Source: G965220305 sp965220305
GTDB taxonomy: Bacteria; Chloroflexota; Dehalococcoidia; Lucifugimonadales; UBA3495
Assembly: GCA_965220305.1 (NCBI GenBank)
Contig: OZ244817.1
Span: 3,968,001 to 4,032,000 of the forward strand
Direction of reading: 5' to 3'
DNA: 64,000 nt
A program made the translations under genes and the position numbers. Below are positions 51,009 through 60,271 of the stretch, piece by piece; the first letter of the stretch is position 1, and each line of letters opens with the position of its first letter. The notes below the pieces were generated by a model. That model made no database searches, was not told where the DNA came from, and was given only the letters and a program-made list of their open reading frames with translations.

Positions 51009-51506
51009 TTAAGGGTCGCCTTCAACGCTGGATTCTTGGGACCGGCAACTTGAGCAAATTCCCGTGATGGCAAAGTGTTCCAGGTCCGGCTCGAAGCCGA
51101 ACTCTTCAATCAGAGTACGTTGAAACGCCTCCAGGTAGGAGGGGCTAAGGTTATAGGCCCCGTTGCATACCTGGCATACCATGTGATGGTGCCGCCCGTT
51201 GGGGTCGGTCAACTCATAGTGCAACCGGTCCCCGATGGCCACCTCGGTCACCAGGCCAAGCTGCTTGAAGAGGTGCAGCGTGCGGTAGACAGTGGCGATG
51301 TCCATGTAAGGGTACCCTTCCTTGGCCCGGCGGTAGATTTCGTCAACCCCCATGTGGCCCGTGCCATCCACCACCATGGATAAGACCAAGAGCCGCTGGG
51401 GCGTGAGCCGGTAGCCCTGTTGCCGCAGCAATTCCACCGCCTCGTCGTGGGCTCCCAGGGTTGACCTCTGGAGCTTCTGTTGAGGCGCGCGGTCTGATTG
51501 TGTCAT
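51009..51506 (-). CDS. Fur-family regulator (Zur-like)
   Basis: About 165 residues: winged helix (LLRQQGYRLTPQRLLVL, DIATVYRTLHLFKQLGLV) and metal domain with GRHHHMVCQVCNG and CSSCRSQE, so the four-cysteine structural zinc site is complete (CQVC and CSSC). Its place as first gene of the znuACB cluster suggests Zur, a repressor that binds with Zn2+. ATG 51506 or 51515. A palindrome upstream (51566-51577) is a candidate operator. Confidence 0.88.
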   Translation of the reverse strand: MTQSDRAPQQKLQRSTLGAHDEAVELLRQQGYRLTPQRLLVLSMVVDGTGHMGVDEIYRRAKEGYPYMDIATVYRTLHLFKQLGLVTEVAIGDRLHYELTDPNGRHHHMVCQVCNGAYNLSPSYLEAFQRTLIEEFGFEPDLEHFAITGICSSCRSQESSVEGDP

Positions 51507-51565
51507 ACTCTGCAAAGTCCTAACAAATCTGCCCGACGAACGCTAGCTTGCCAAAAGAAGTTATT

Positions 51566-51577
51566 GCAATTAATTGC
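51566..51577. promoter_or_regulatory. Candidate Fur/Zur operator
   Basis: GCAATTAATTGC, a perfect 12-bp palindrome in an AT-rich stretch 60-71 nt upstream of the regulator start. Its position suits autoregulation. It does not match a known Zur box exactly. Confidence 0.4.
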
Positions 51578-51751
51578 TAAACCGTATTATGGCAATCCTT
51601 GCGCCGTTGTCAAGGGGAATGATGGCGTCATTGCCCGCTGGCAGTCGCGACTTTGGAAAGACCCAGGGAGTGACCGGAGGTACTGACCCGAAGCGGTGGA
51701 AGTCGCTATAATTGCCGCTACACCAGCCGCTCAGAGGAGACCCACCTTCCG

Positions 51752-52351
51752 ATGACAGGAACAGGTCAGGCAACAACGCCAAGGGTTGGCGAGGTAATCG
51801 AGGCTACCTCCACTGGCTTCGTGGCCCAGTGCTACGAGTTGTATGGAGCGCCGCCCCTGGGGAGCTTCGTGGAAGCGGGTGCCCCCACTGTCTTTGGCGT
51901 CGTTCAAGCCATTTTGACCCAACCCCTGGACCCCAGCCGGCCCATCCTGGCCCGAGGTGAGGGAGTCGCCACCGAGGAGGAGCTTTTCCGGGACAATCCG
52001 CAGATTCACCGGCTGCTCACCACGAGGTTCGAGGCCCTGATAGTGGGGCACGAGGCAACGGGGGCCTTCCGTACCGGCCTCCCGCCCCATCCGCCCCGGG
52101 TCCACTCCTTCGTTCTGTCTTGCACTTCGTCCCAGGTGGGGCGTATGACCGCGGACCTCAGCTTTATCGAGATGCTGTTTGACTCTCGACGACCTCAGTC
52201 CGACGAGGTGGTCAGCAGCGTGCTGCGACTCGCGGCCAACGCCCACGACGATCCTCGCCGGTTCTTGATTGCAGCGGGAAGAGCCCTGGCCACCAAGCTA
52301 TCCGGTGACTTGCCCCGGCTTAACTCTATCTTGCGGAGGCTGAACTCATGA
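51752..52351 (+). CDS. HAS-barrel-type partner protein of a HerA-like ATPase
   Basis: A 199-residue protein. The first 90 residues are beta-rich (VGEVIEATSTGFVAQCYEL, GSFVEAGAPTVFGVVQAI, LIVGHEATGAFRTGLPP), as in HAS-barrel domains that occur with HerA ATPases. The remainder is helical (DEVVSSVLRLAANAHDDPRR). The stop overlaps the start of the ATPase gene by 4 nt (ATGA), so they are made together. No NurA nuclease is nearby. Function inferred from context. Confidence 0.6.
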   Translation: MTGTGQATTPRVGEVIEATSTGFVAQCYELYGAPPLGSFVEAGAPTVFGVVQAILTQPLDPSRPILARGEGVATEEELFRDNPQIHRLLTTRFEALIVGHEATGAFRTGLPPHPPRVHSFVLSCTSSQVGRMTADLSFIEMLFDSRRPQSDEVVSSVLRLAANAHDDPRRFLIAAGRALATKLSGDLPRLNSILRRLNS

Positions 52352-54045
52352 CCGATGGGTTGCGGCGGGGGCCGACCAACGGCGCATTCGGACCGTCCAG
52401 CCTCGACGGGTCGAGCCTGGAACAAGACCGCCTGGGGATGGTGGTCGGCGGCTCCATTACCCAGGGGGTGGAGGTACGTCTGGACGGGGGGGCCAACGGC
52501 TCCGTGGAAGACATCAAGGTAGGTACGTTTGTCACGATTCAGGGCCGTAGCTACCGATTTTTCGGTGTGGTCACCGACATTTCCCTGGGAGCAACGGACG
52601 CCCGCCTTAAACACAGCCCTCCCGATGTGGACGACCCCTTCATAGCTGACATAGTTGCCGGTACAGTCGCCTACGGCTCCCTCTCAGTCCTGCCCAACCT
52701 CACCCTGCCCCTGGTATTGGGAAGCGGGGACGGCCCGGCGGCGGCCAAGACCATTCCCGTCCACTTCTCCAGGGTCTATTCCGCGTCGGAGCGGGATGTG
52801 GCCCTGGTCTTCGGTGAAGAAGACGCGCAACACTTCTGGATTGGCAGTCCTCTGGACATGGATACCAAGGTCTGCCTCGACTTGGAGGAACTGGTCAAGC
52901 GGTCGGTGGGAGTCTTCGGCAAGAGCGGCACCGGCAAGACCTTCTTAACCCGTCTGCTGCTGGTGGGCATCCTGCAGGGTGGTCGCGCTTCCACCCTGAT
53001 ATTCGATATGCACAGTGAATACGGCTGGGCCGGACAGGACACCGACCGCAACAGGTCGGTCAAAGGCTTGAAACAACTGTTCCCTTCCAGGGTGTCCACC
53101 TTCACCCTGGACGAGGATAGCTCCCGGCGGCGTGGTTCCTCGCCGGACGAAGTGGTGCGAATCGGCTACAGCGAAATCGAGCCCGAGGACGTGGAGATGC
53201 TGGCGGAGACCCTCAACCTTTCCGAGGTGGCTGCCTCCGCTGCCTATAACCTGCAACGCCACTTCGGTCGCCGCCGCTGGCTCAAGTCCTTTCTGGACCT
53301 GGAGGGCCGGGAGGCGGTCTTTGACCTGGCCGGCGACATTCAGGTACAACCCCAGGCTCTGGTCTCCCTGTACAACCGCCTCTCCCGTATTGGCCGGTTT
53401 GCCTTCTTCGAGGAGAACACCCGCTACGATACCGCCCAGCGAATCATCGAGCACTTGGAGCGGGGTCAGCACGTCGTGTTGGAGTTCGGTCGTTACGGCA
53501 ACGACCTGACCGCTTATATCCTGGTAAGCAACCTCCTATCCCGCCGGATTCACAACACCTATGTGCAGCGCAAGGAAGAGGCAGAGGGAGGGCAGGGCCG
53601 GGACCCCCACCCGTTGGTCATCGTCATCGAAGAGGCGCACAAGTTTCTCAGCCCCTCGGTCGCGCCCCAGACCACCTTCGGGACCATCGCGAGAGAATTG
53701 CGCAAATACAACGTGACGCTCATGGTCATCGACCAGCGGCCCAGCGGCATCGATTCAGAGGTGATGAGCCAGATAGGCACTCGGCTGACCTGCCTCCTGG
53801 ACAACGAGCGGGATATAGACGCGGTGTTGGCGGGCACTCCGGGAAGCCGCCAACTCCGGGGAGTGCTGGCGCGGCTGGAAAACAAGCAGCAGGCGCTGAT
53901 TTACGGTCACGCCTTGCCCATGCCCCTGGTAGTCCACACCCGGGAATACAACGAGGATTTCTACGCCCAGATTTCCGACCGGTCTGGCCGAGGAAGCGAG
54001 CTTTCCCAGGAAGACTTGGAGCGGCAGATTAGCGAGCTTTTTTGA
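52348..54045 (+). CDS. HerA-like DNA-translocating ATPase (DUF87)
   Basis: A 565-residue HerA/FtsK-type ATPase. An N-terminal HAS-barrel (residues about 28-110, RLGMVVGGSITQGVEVRLDG) precedes the P-loop core: Walker A GKSGTGKT (191-198), Walker B LVIVIEEAHKFL (about 423-434) and the sensor region MVIDQRPSGIDSEVMSQIGT. HerA hexamers pump DNA, usually with a nuclease. Here the partner is the 199-residue protein encoded just before it. Confidence 0.88.
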   Translation: MTDGLRRGPTNGAFGPSSLDGSSLEQDRLGMVVGGSITQGVEVRLDGGANGSVEDIKVGTFVTIQGRSYRFFGVVTDISLGATDARLKHSPPDVDDPFIADIVAGTVAYGSLSVLPNLTLPLVLGSGDGPAAAKTIPVHFSRVYSASERDVALVFGEEDAQHFWIGSPLDMDTKVCLDLEELVKRSVGVFGKSGTGKTFLTRLLLVGILQGGRASTLIFDMHSEYGWAGQDTDRNRSVKGLKQLFPSRVSTFTLDEDSSRRRGSSPDEVVRIGYSEIEPEDVEMLAETLNLSEVAASAAYNLQRHFGRRRWLKSFLDLEGREAVFDLAGDIQVQPQALVSLYNRLSRIGRFAFFEENTRYDTAQRIIEHLERGQHVVLEFGRYGNDLTAYILVSNLLSRRIHNTYVQRKEEAEGGQGRDPHPLVIVIEEAHKFLSPSVAPQTTFGTIARELRKYNVTLMVIDQRPSGIDSEVMSQIGTRLTCLLDNERDIDAVLAGTPGSRQLRGVLARLENKQQALIYGHALPMPLVVHTREYNEDFYAQISDRSGRGSELSQEDLERQISELF

Positions 54046-54110
54046 CGCGAAGGGTTAGACCACTTTGGCACGTCGCGCGTCGGCAGATAAACCCTGGCGT
54101 CCCTACAGCC

Positions 54111-54959
54111 ATGCGTATTATTGACAACATCCGGGAAATAACCCAGACCTGCGGAGAGCTGCCCCGTTCCCTGGGCTTGGTGCCCACGATGGGGGCGCTG
54201 CACGAGGGGCATTTGGCATTGGTGCGGAAGGCCAGGAGCGACAACGCCGCCGTAGCCGTCAGTATTTTTGTGAACCCCACCCAGTTCGGCGATGGCGAGG
54301 ACCTGGAGCTATATCCCCGAAACCTGGAACGGGACCTGGAGTTGCTCCGCCGTGAAGGGGTGGACTTGGTGTTCACTCCTGGCCCCGGGGATGTGTACCC
54401 GCCGGGGTTCAACACCTGGGTGAATGTGGATAACCTGGCGGAAAAGCTGGAGGGGGCCTCCCGTCCCGGGCACTTCCGGGGGGTCGCCACCGTGGTAACC
54501 AAGCTGTTCAACCTGATCCGACCGGATAGGGCCTATTTCGGTCAGAAGGACGGGCAGCAAACGGTGGTCATTCGCCAACTGGTTCGAGACCTGGACATGG
54601 GGCTGGAAGTCGTGGTGGTCCCAACGGTGCGGGACGACGATGGCCTGGCCCTGAGCAGCCGGAACGTTTACCTTACGCCCGAGCAGCGCCGGGCTGCTCC
54701 GGTGGTCTACCGGGCCGTCTGCCAGGCCCAAGAGCTGTGGCGGCAGGGCGAGAGGGACGGCGACCAACTGCGGCAGGCGGTCAGGTCCATCCTGGACCAG
54801 GAAGCGCTGTTGGAGAAAATCGATTACGTCAGCGTGGCCGATGCGGAGACGTTGGAAGAACTGGCTACGGTGGGGGCGCCGGCCCTGGTCTCGGTGGCGG
54901 TCTACCTGGGCCGGACCCGGCTCATCGACAACATAGTCCTAGGCGGCCCGTCAGACTAG
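54111..54959 (+). CDS. panC: Pantothenate synthetase
   Basis: A 282-residue enzyme that joins pantoate and beta-alanine with ATP. Nucleotide-binding VPTMGALHEGHLALV, VSIFVNPTQFGDGEDL, FGQKDGQQTVVIRQLV and SSRNVYLT are family blocks. The ATG at 54111 matches family starts (MRIIDNIREI); the frame is open upstream to a TTG at 54042 that overlaps the herA stop. No strong ribosome site is visible. Confidence 0.93.
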   Translation: MRIIDNIREITQTCGELPRSLGLVPTMGALHEGHLALVRKARSDNAAVAVSIFVNPTQFGDGEDLELYPRNLERDLELLRREGVDLVFTPGPGDVYPPGFNTWVNVDNLAEKLEGASRPGHFRGVATVVTKLFNLIRPDRAYFGQKDGQQTVVIRQLVRDLDMGLEVVVVPTVRDDDGLALSSRNVYLTPEQRRAAPVVYRAVCQAQELWRQGERDGDQLRQAVRSILDQEALLEKIDYVSVADAETLEELATVGAPALVSVAVYLGRTRLIDNIVLGGPSD

Positions 54960-55001
54960 CGGGGCGGATTCAATGCTGGCCATCCGGGGAAAGTTAAATC
55001 G

Positions 55002-56000
55002 TTAGCTCTGGATTAGCTCCCGCACCGTCTCGGTGAAGGCGGGCAGAATTTTTTCCCAGTCCCCAACGACTCCGTACCTGGCTTCCTTGAAGATATTGGC
55101 TTCCGAGTCCTTGTTGATGGCTACAATCACCTTGGCGCCGGAACAGCCCGCCATGTGTTGGCTGGCCCCGGAGATAGCCACGGTAATGTACAGGTCCGGG
55201 GTTATGGTCTTTCCGGTAAGCCCCACCTGGTAGGTTGGAGGCACCCACCCCGAGTCTACCGCCGCCCGGGATGCCCCCACCGCGCCGCTGAGAATGCCGG
55301 CCAACTCCTCCAAATGGGCGAAGGGTTCCGGGCCCCCCAGTCCACGACCGCCGGACACGACGATTTTGGCGTCTTCCAGCTTTACCCCCTCAGCCGCTTC
55401 CATAACCACGTCCACCACCCTACCGCGGGCCACCGAGGAGTCCAGTTCTACGGGAAAGGAGATAACCTCACCCTGCCGCGACGCGTCGGGCTCCAGGGGT
55501 TCGTAGACCTTGGGGCGAATGGCCGCCACCTGGGGAGTGTAGTTGCAGCTAACCACCGCAATGGCGCTGCCGCCGTATACCGGTCGGTGGGCCAGCAGGC
55601 GCTTGCTCTCGGAGTCCAGGGTCACTTCCAAGCAGTCCTGGGCCAGGCCCACGCCCAAGCGGAAGGCCAGCCGGGGGGCTAGCTCGCGCCCCTCGTTGGT
55701 CCGGCCAAGGAGGACTATATTGGGGTTGACTTCTTCACATAGGGTCTGCATGGCGGCCAGGTATCCGTCCACCTGGTAGCTGGCGAGGGAGGGATGGGTA
55801 ACGGAGTACACCTTGTCGGCCCCGTAGCTGATGGCCTCTTCTCCGACGCCTTCCAGGGAATCGCCGAACAACCCAATTGCCAGTTCCTGGCCCAGTTCCG
55901 AGGCCAGCCGGCGGCCCGCCGCCAGGAGTTCCTGGGACGTGGCGCTTAGCTGTCCGGTTGTAACGTCTCCCAGGACCAGGATTCCCTGTGCCTCTGCCAT
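55002..56000 (-). CDS. etfA: Electron transfer flavoprotein, alpha subunit
   Basis: About 332 residues. The C-terminal FAD-binding domain is plain: AKIVVSGGRGLGGPEPF, VGASRAAVDSGWVPPTYQVG, GKTITPDLYITVAISGASQH, VAINKDSEANIF. ATG 56000 follows GGAGG at 5 nt, so the upstream in-frame ATG (56012) is not preferred. Forms a heterodimer with EtfB and passes electrons from acyl-CoA or similar dehydrogenases towards the quinone pool. Gene order on this strand is etfB then etfA. Confidence 0.94.
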   Translation of the reverse strand: MAEAQGILVLGDVTTGQLSATSQELLAAGRRLASELGQELAIGLFGDSLEGVGEEAISYGADKVYSVTHPSLASYQVDGYLAAMQTLCEEVNPNIVLLGRTNEGRELAPRLAFRLGVGLAQDCLEVTLDSESKRLLAHRPVYGGSAIAVVSCNYTPQVAAIRPKVYEPLEPDASRQGEVISFPVELDSSVARGRVVDVVMEAAEGVKLEDAKIVVSGGRGLGGPEPFAHLEELAGILSGAVGASRAAVDSGWVPPTYQVGLTGKTITPDLYITVAISGASQHMAGCSGAKVIVAINKDSEANIFKEARYGVVGDWEKILPAFTETVRELIQS

Positions 56001-56084
56001 CACGGCCTCCACAAGTGGAAATAGAGAAGTTGTGAAATCGAAATAAAGGTAAGAAAGGAGGGGAGAGTGGGAGGGCCGAGTCCC

Positions 56085-56885
56085 CTAAATCAGTTTGGCC
56101 TCGCGGAGTCGCAGGGCCAGGTTTCGCGCCGCCTCGGCCTCGTTGTCGCCCTCGATAAACTCGCATTCCTGGGTGCGCTGGGGAATGAAGAGGTCGTGTA
56201 GGGTGACCCTCGCCTCCATCTGGCCCGGCTCCAAGTCCAGGTCATCGGTGCTCCAGATGATTGGGCGCTTGCGAGTGGCGGCCATGATTCCCCGCAGGGT
56301 GGGATAACGGGGCTGGCCGAGTTCGTTGCTCACCGTAACCAGGGCCGGAAGCTCCGCCTCAACAACCTCGTAACCATCGGGAATGAGGCGTTCCACCAGC
56401 ACCTTGCCGTCCTTGACCTCCACCTTCTTCCCCAGGGCAATGCAGGAAATCCTCAGAATCTCGGCGACACCCAGAGGCACCTGGGCGTTGTCCCAGTCCG
56501 AAGCCTGCCGACCGCAGATAATCAGGTCGAACCCTTCCAGTTTTCGGATGGCGGCGGACAACAACTGGGCGGTGAAGAAACTGTCTATGGAGTTTTTGAA
56601 GGCGTCATCCTGCAGCAGCACCAGTTCATCGGCGCCCATGGACAAGGGCTTTTTCATAACATCCATGGCGAAGGAGGTGCCCGCGGAAATTACGGTTATC
56701 GTTGCTTCCTGTCCGTCCTTGATTTGCAGGGCCGCTTCCACGGCGTTCTCGTCGAACCCGTTGACTACCGGGGGTATGTTGGCCGGAGTCGATACGACCT
56801 TGGCGGCAGGATCGATTTGGAAAGCCCCGGCGGGCATTTCCGGATCGACTACTTGCTTGGCTAGGACTCCAATCTTGACCGGCAT
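56085..56885 (-). CDS. etfB: Electron transfer flavoprotein, beta subunit
   Basis: About 266 residues: MPVKIGVLAKQVVDPE start, NAVEAALQIKD, LIICGRQASDWDNAQVPLGV (AMP-binding region) and TVSNELGQPRYPTLRGIMAA, the EtfB signature. ATG 56885 has GGGGAG upstream; the frame is open to 56939. First gene of the etfBA operon, 84 nt before etfA. Confidence 0.94.
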   Translation of the reverse strand: MPVKIGVLAKQVVDPEMPAGAFQIDPAAKVVSTPANIPPVVNGFDENAVEAALQIKDGQEATITVISAGTSFAMDVMKKPLSMGADELVLLQDDAFKNSIDSFFTAQLLSAAIRKLEGFDLIICGRQASDWDNAQVPLGVAEILRISCIALGKKVEVKDGKVLVERLIPDGYEVVEAELPALVTVSNELGQPRYPTLRGIMAATRKRPIIWSTDDLDLEPGQMEARVTLHDLFIPQRTQECEFIEGDNEAEAARNLALRLREAKLI

Positions 56886-57284
56886 AGCTCCCCTTTCCCA
56901 AGTATCCTTTAGCTGAAACTGTGCGAAATGTATCACCATCCAAAGGGGCTGTCAACGCAATTTGCTTCCTCTGAAAGCTGGCGCGAGGCCTGGGGGTTAA
57001 GGGTTCTGAAGCCTGGCAAAAGCATCCAGATTTGACGGTTTGTGCCGACATGGGTAGCGAGAAGGCGTTGGCATTTCCTGGGTCTGCATCCCCTACGCTT
57101 AGCTGCCGTAGCGTCGCAGGGGGCTATAATTCTTCGCGCTTGAGGGTGGGGATGAAGGCTCCGACCCCATTTGGCGCAACCCACGTGGGCGGTGGTGGAT
57201 TCTGTTGTTGTATTTGGGTTGCCGTTGGTCGTCGCCCAGCAACGTCAATACGCCCTCTCCTGCATAGAGAGATATATAGCATGG
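56886..57284. other. Intergenic stretch without recognised genes
   Basis: Divergent intergenic region between etfB and htpX. I find no tRNA, repeat element or convincing coding frame. Confidence 0.4.
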
Positions 57285-57351
57285 TATAATGTAATAGTAG
57301 TAAGACTTTCTACTCCGGTTGGCGTTGTAACTGAACAGCGCCAACCGGAGT
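57285..57351 (+). promoter_or_regulatory. htpX promoter and 5' UTR hairpin
   Basis: An extended -10 (TGGTATAAT, TATAAT at 57285-57290) should start transcription near 57297. The leader then forms a hairpin: ACTCCGGTTGGCG (57312-57324) with its exact reverse complement (57339-57351), 14-nt loop, ending two bases before the GGAG that serves the ATG at 57360. It could mask the ribosome site or protect the 5' end; no U-tract follows, so it is not a terminator. Confidence 0.6.
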
Positions 57352-57359
57352 CTGGAGAT

Positions 57360-58202
57360 ATGAACACAGTAAAGACTTTCTTCTTGTTGATGGTGCTGAC
57401 CGGCGTTCTGCTGTTGGCTGGGGGTATGCTAGGCGGGGAAGCCGGAATAATAATAGCCTTGATCCTGGCCCTAGCCATGAACTTCGGCGCCTATTGGTTC
57501 AGCGACAAAATCGCCCTGGGCATGACCCACGCCACGGAAATAACCGAGCAGGAGGACCCTGAGCTACATCGCCTGGTGGCGGAACAGGCTGCCTTGGCCG
57601 GGCTGCCCATGCCCAAGGTGTATGAAATCGAGTCCGATTCCCCCAATGCCTTTGCCACTGGCCGAAATCCGCGGCACGCGACGGTGGCCGTTACCGCGGG
57701 CATTCGATACCTGCTGACGCGCGAGGAGTTGGGCGGGGTGCTGGCCCACGAGTTGGCCCACGTGGGAAATCGGGATACCCTTATAATGACCGTCGTTGCC
57801 ACCATCGCCGGAGCCATCTCCATGCTTGCTTTCATGGCCCAATTATCCGCTATGTTCGGCGGCCAAGACCGAGACCGGGGCGGCAACATCATCGGCCTGC
57901 TGGTCGTAGCCATAGTCATGCCCCTGGTAGCTACGGTGGTGAGGATGGCGATCTCCCGGGCCCGGGAGTACCAGGCCGACGCTACGGGGGCGCACGTTTC
58001 GGGCAATCCCGAAGCTCTGGCGCGGGCCTTGGAGAAGCTGGATAGAGGTTCCCAGGTGCGTCCGATGCAGGTTGCCGAAGCAGCATCCCACCTGTTCATA
58101 GTCAATCCGCTCAGCGGAAAGGCCTTCGCCAACCTTTTTTCTACCCATCCGCCAATTGAAGAGCGCGTGCGTCGTCTGCGGAATATGCGCCCCAATTATT
58201 AA
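57360..58202 (+). CDS. htpX: HtpX-type membrane zinc metalloprotease
   Basis: A 280-residue M48 protease of the inner membrane. Two N-terminal membrane helices (FFLLMVLTGVLLLAGG, GIIIALILALAMNFGAYW), the zinc motif HELAH (130-134), third ligand glutamate in SRAREYQAD (203), two further helices and the C-terminal FSTHPPIEERVRRL. It degrades misfolded membrane proteins and is usually stress-induced. ATG 57360 follows GGAG; the frame is open to 57171 but this runs through the promoter and hairpin. Confidence 0.94.
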   Translation: MNTVKTFFLLMVLTGVLLLAGGMLGGEAGIIIALILALAMNFGAYWFSDKIALGMTHATEITEQEDPELHRLVAEQAALAGLPMPKVYEIESDSPNAFATGRNPRHATVAVTAGIRYLLTREELGGVLAHELAHVGNRDTLIMTVVATIAGAISMLAFMAQLSAMFGGQDRDRGGNIIGLLVVAIVMPLVATVVRMAISRAREYQADATGAHVSGNPEALARALEKLDRGSQVRPMQVAEAASHLFIVNPLSGKAFANLFSTHPPIEERVRRLRNMRPNY

Positions 58203-58370
58203 GCGGCGCCAGACCCCATCAGAGCACGGACCCAGGCCCGGCAACCGCCGGGCCTTAGTGATTCTGCCAGAATGATCAGCCTTCTCATTGTGGCGGACGC
58301 TCCAGGCCGGGGGCTTTGAGAGTTGGCAACGCCCAGGCGCTTATAGGCTTTACCTGTTGAGAATGTTCCA

Positions 58371-58835
58371 GTGTCCCATCTATTATGGCTAGCCCGCTTC
58401 CTGGCTTCGTGCATTCTGGTCGTATTGATGGCGGCGGGTCTGGTGCTGCTTCTGGTAGTAGATGGCATTTCCAGCAAACTGTACTCTGACGCCTTCTATC
58501 TTCAGGCGCTTGAAAACCAGGATGTGTACAATCGTCTCTACAGCCTTATGGCCCTGGACCCGGAGCGTCAGGAACCAACACTTAAACTTTTTGGCGACCG
58601 CGGTTTGGTAGGCACCGAGAAGATGGCCGAACTAACTCGGCAGGTAATGCCGCCGGACTACCTGCGTGTCGAATTCGACCGGAATATCCGCGCATTAGTG
58701 GCTTATTTGAACGAAGAAGACCGCAACTTGAAGCTGTACTGGGACTTCGGCGTACCTCTAAGAGCCTATCCTAATATCACCACAGATATGGTTTTCCTTA
58801 GCTGTGTGCAGGCCGTTAATTTGTTTTTAGGATAG
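58371..58835 (+). CDS. C-terminally shortened membrane-anchored hypothetical protein
   Basis: 154 residues: an N-terminal hydrophobic helix (LWLARFLASCILVVLMAAGL), then a soluble part with YLQALENQDVYNRLYSLMAL and REVMPPDYLRVEFD-like MPPDYLRVEFDRNIRALV. It ends abruptly 7 nt before the IS701-type insertion at 58843. The last 20 residues look unlike a natural end, so it is probably the front of a longer gene that decayed. Function unknown. Confidence 0.5.
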   Translation: MSHLLWLARFLASCILVVLMAAGLVLLLVVDGISSKLYSDAFYLQALENQDVYNRLYSLMALDPERQEPTLKLFGDRGLVGTEKMAELTRQVMPPDYLRVEFDRNIRALVAYLNEEDRNLKLYWDFGVPLRAYPNITTDMVFLSCVQAVNLFLG

Positions 58836-58842
58836 GCACTAA

Positions 58843-60271
58843 TACTACAGTTGCAGATATGTAGTGAGGAGTTTCAGGCGGCGTCGGTAATGACAGCGCC
58901 GGGCCGTTGCTTGGTGCCGCCGTCTCCACTGAGACCACCGCAGCACTGATTCGTCCGTAGGGTGGTGTCTCCATATCAGCCGGTAGAGTAACCGCCGAAC
59001 CTCGGGCACCGTCAGCGGTATCAGCCTTTCCTCCAAACTGGGGCAGCCCCCTTTTCTCCCAGACGTCCCGGCGACGATGCCTGGCGCCGTACCACCGCCA
59101 GGTAGGCGTGGGCCAGCATCGCCAGGGTGATGTGCCGGTACCAGCCGTCCCACCGGCGCACCTCGTATTGGTCCAGTCCCACCTGTCCCTTGGCCTCCTC
59201 AAAGCATTCCTCAATGGCCCACCGGGTTCCGGCCACCCGCACCAGTTCCTCCAGGGCTGTTCCCGTCGGGCCGTAGCACACGTAGTAGGCCAGTTCCTCG
59301 GGCTTGGCCACGCTGCGCCGGGCCAGCAGCCAGTACCCCTTGCCAGGTTCTCTCAGGGGCCGAATATCCACCAAGGCCCAGTCGTAGACCCGAGGACCCT
59401 TGGCCCCATCACCGGCGCTCAGCCGGACCCAGCCCGACTCTTCAACCCCAGACGCCAGCCGGTCAGCCCGCACTTGGCGCGGACCCTGGTCCGTCCCAGC
59501 CCACAACTTCTCATTGCTCTTGATGGCCAGCACGTGAGGAACGTCCCGCCGCTCCAGCCACAGCCGCAGGTTGCGGTCATTGCCGTAGACCTCGTCCCCG
59601 GTGGCCCAGCCGAAGGGGACTCCCGACTCCACCGCCCGTTCCAGCATCCGCCGGGCCAGTTGCGGCTTGGTGCGAAACGCCACTTGCTCCGGCACGCCAG
59701 CCTCCTCCCGGCGTTCCTGGTCATCGGCCCACACCTGAGGCAGGTAAAGCTCCCGGTCCAGCAGGGTCCTCCCCTTGGCAGTAGCGTAGGTCAAGAATAC
59801 CCCAATCTGGCAGTTCTCGATCCGTCCCGCCGTGCCGCTGTACTGACGCTGCACCCCCACAGACTTGTTGCCCTTCTTCAGAAACCCAGTCTCGTCCACC
59901 ACCAACACCCCGTTGGCGTCGCCCAGGTGCTCCACCACGTAGTCCCTGAGATCATCGCGAACCAGGTCCGCGTCCCAAATGTAGGTTGACAGCAGATGCT
60001 GCACCCCATAGGGTGTGGCGTCCCCGGCCTGCTCCGCCAGTTGCCAGCCGTTCTTGCGCTCCACCGGACTGAGCAGCCCTTTCAGATAGTCCAGCGATCG
60101 TCGACGTGGTTCGGGACGCCGGAACCGCCCCGCAATGCACTCGTGTACCCGGTCGATACCCTCAGCCCACCGGGCGACCTCTGCCACCCCATCCCCATGC
60201 ACTGCCACAGCCTCACCTCACCACCCGTTGATTGCCCCAATCCTAGTCGTTTTCAATCTGCAACTGTAGTA
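58843..60271 (-). mobile_element. IS701-type insertion sequence (1429 bp)
   Basis: Perfect 16-bp terminal inverted repeats TACTACAGTTGCAGAT (58843-58858) and its reverse complement (60256-60271), flanked by the direct repeat CTAA (58839-58842 and 60272-60275), the 4-bp target duplication expected for the family. It carries one transposase gene and appears intact. About 160 nt of non-coding element sequence follow the transposase stop. Confidence 0.88.
59021..60208 (-). CDS. IS701 family transposase
   Basis: A 395-residue DDE transposase: N-terminal RRRSLDYLKGLLSPVERKNGW, first aspartate in VLVVDETGFLKKG, second in GDEVYGNDRNLR, and the glutamate in WAIEECFEEAKGQVGLDQYE, the Y-(2)-R-(3)-E-(6)-K type ending. 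This is the characteristic IS701 arrangement. Start GTG at 60208, after a GGTGAGG-type site. Confidence 0.92.
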   Translation of the reverse strand: MAVHGDGVAEVARWAEGIDRVHECIAGRFRRPEPRRRSLDYLKGLLSPVERKNGWQLAEQAGDATPYGVQHLLSTYIWDADLVRDDLRDYVVEHLGDANGVLVVDETGFLKKGNKSVGVQRQYSGTAGRIENCQIGVFLTYATAKGRTLLDRELYLPQVWADDQERREEAGVPEQVAFRTKPQLARRMLERAVESGVPFGWATGDEVYGNDRNLRLWLERRDVPHVLAIKSNEKLWAGTDQGPRQVRADRLASGVEESGWVRLSAGDGAKGPRVYDWALVDIRPLREPGKGYWLLARRSVAKPEELAYYVCYGPTGTALEELVRVAGTRWAIEECFEEAKGQVGLDQYEVRRWDGWYRHITLAMLAHAYLAVVRRQASSPGRLGEKGAAPVWRKG

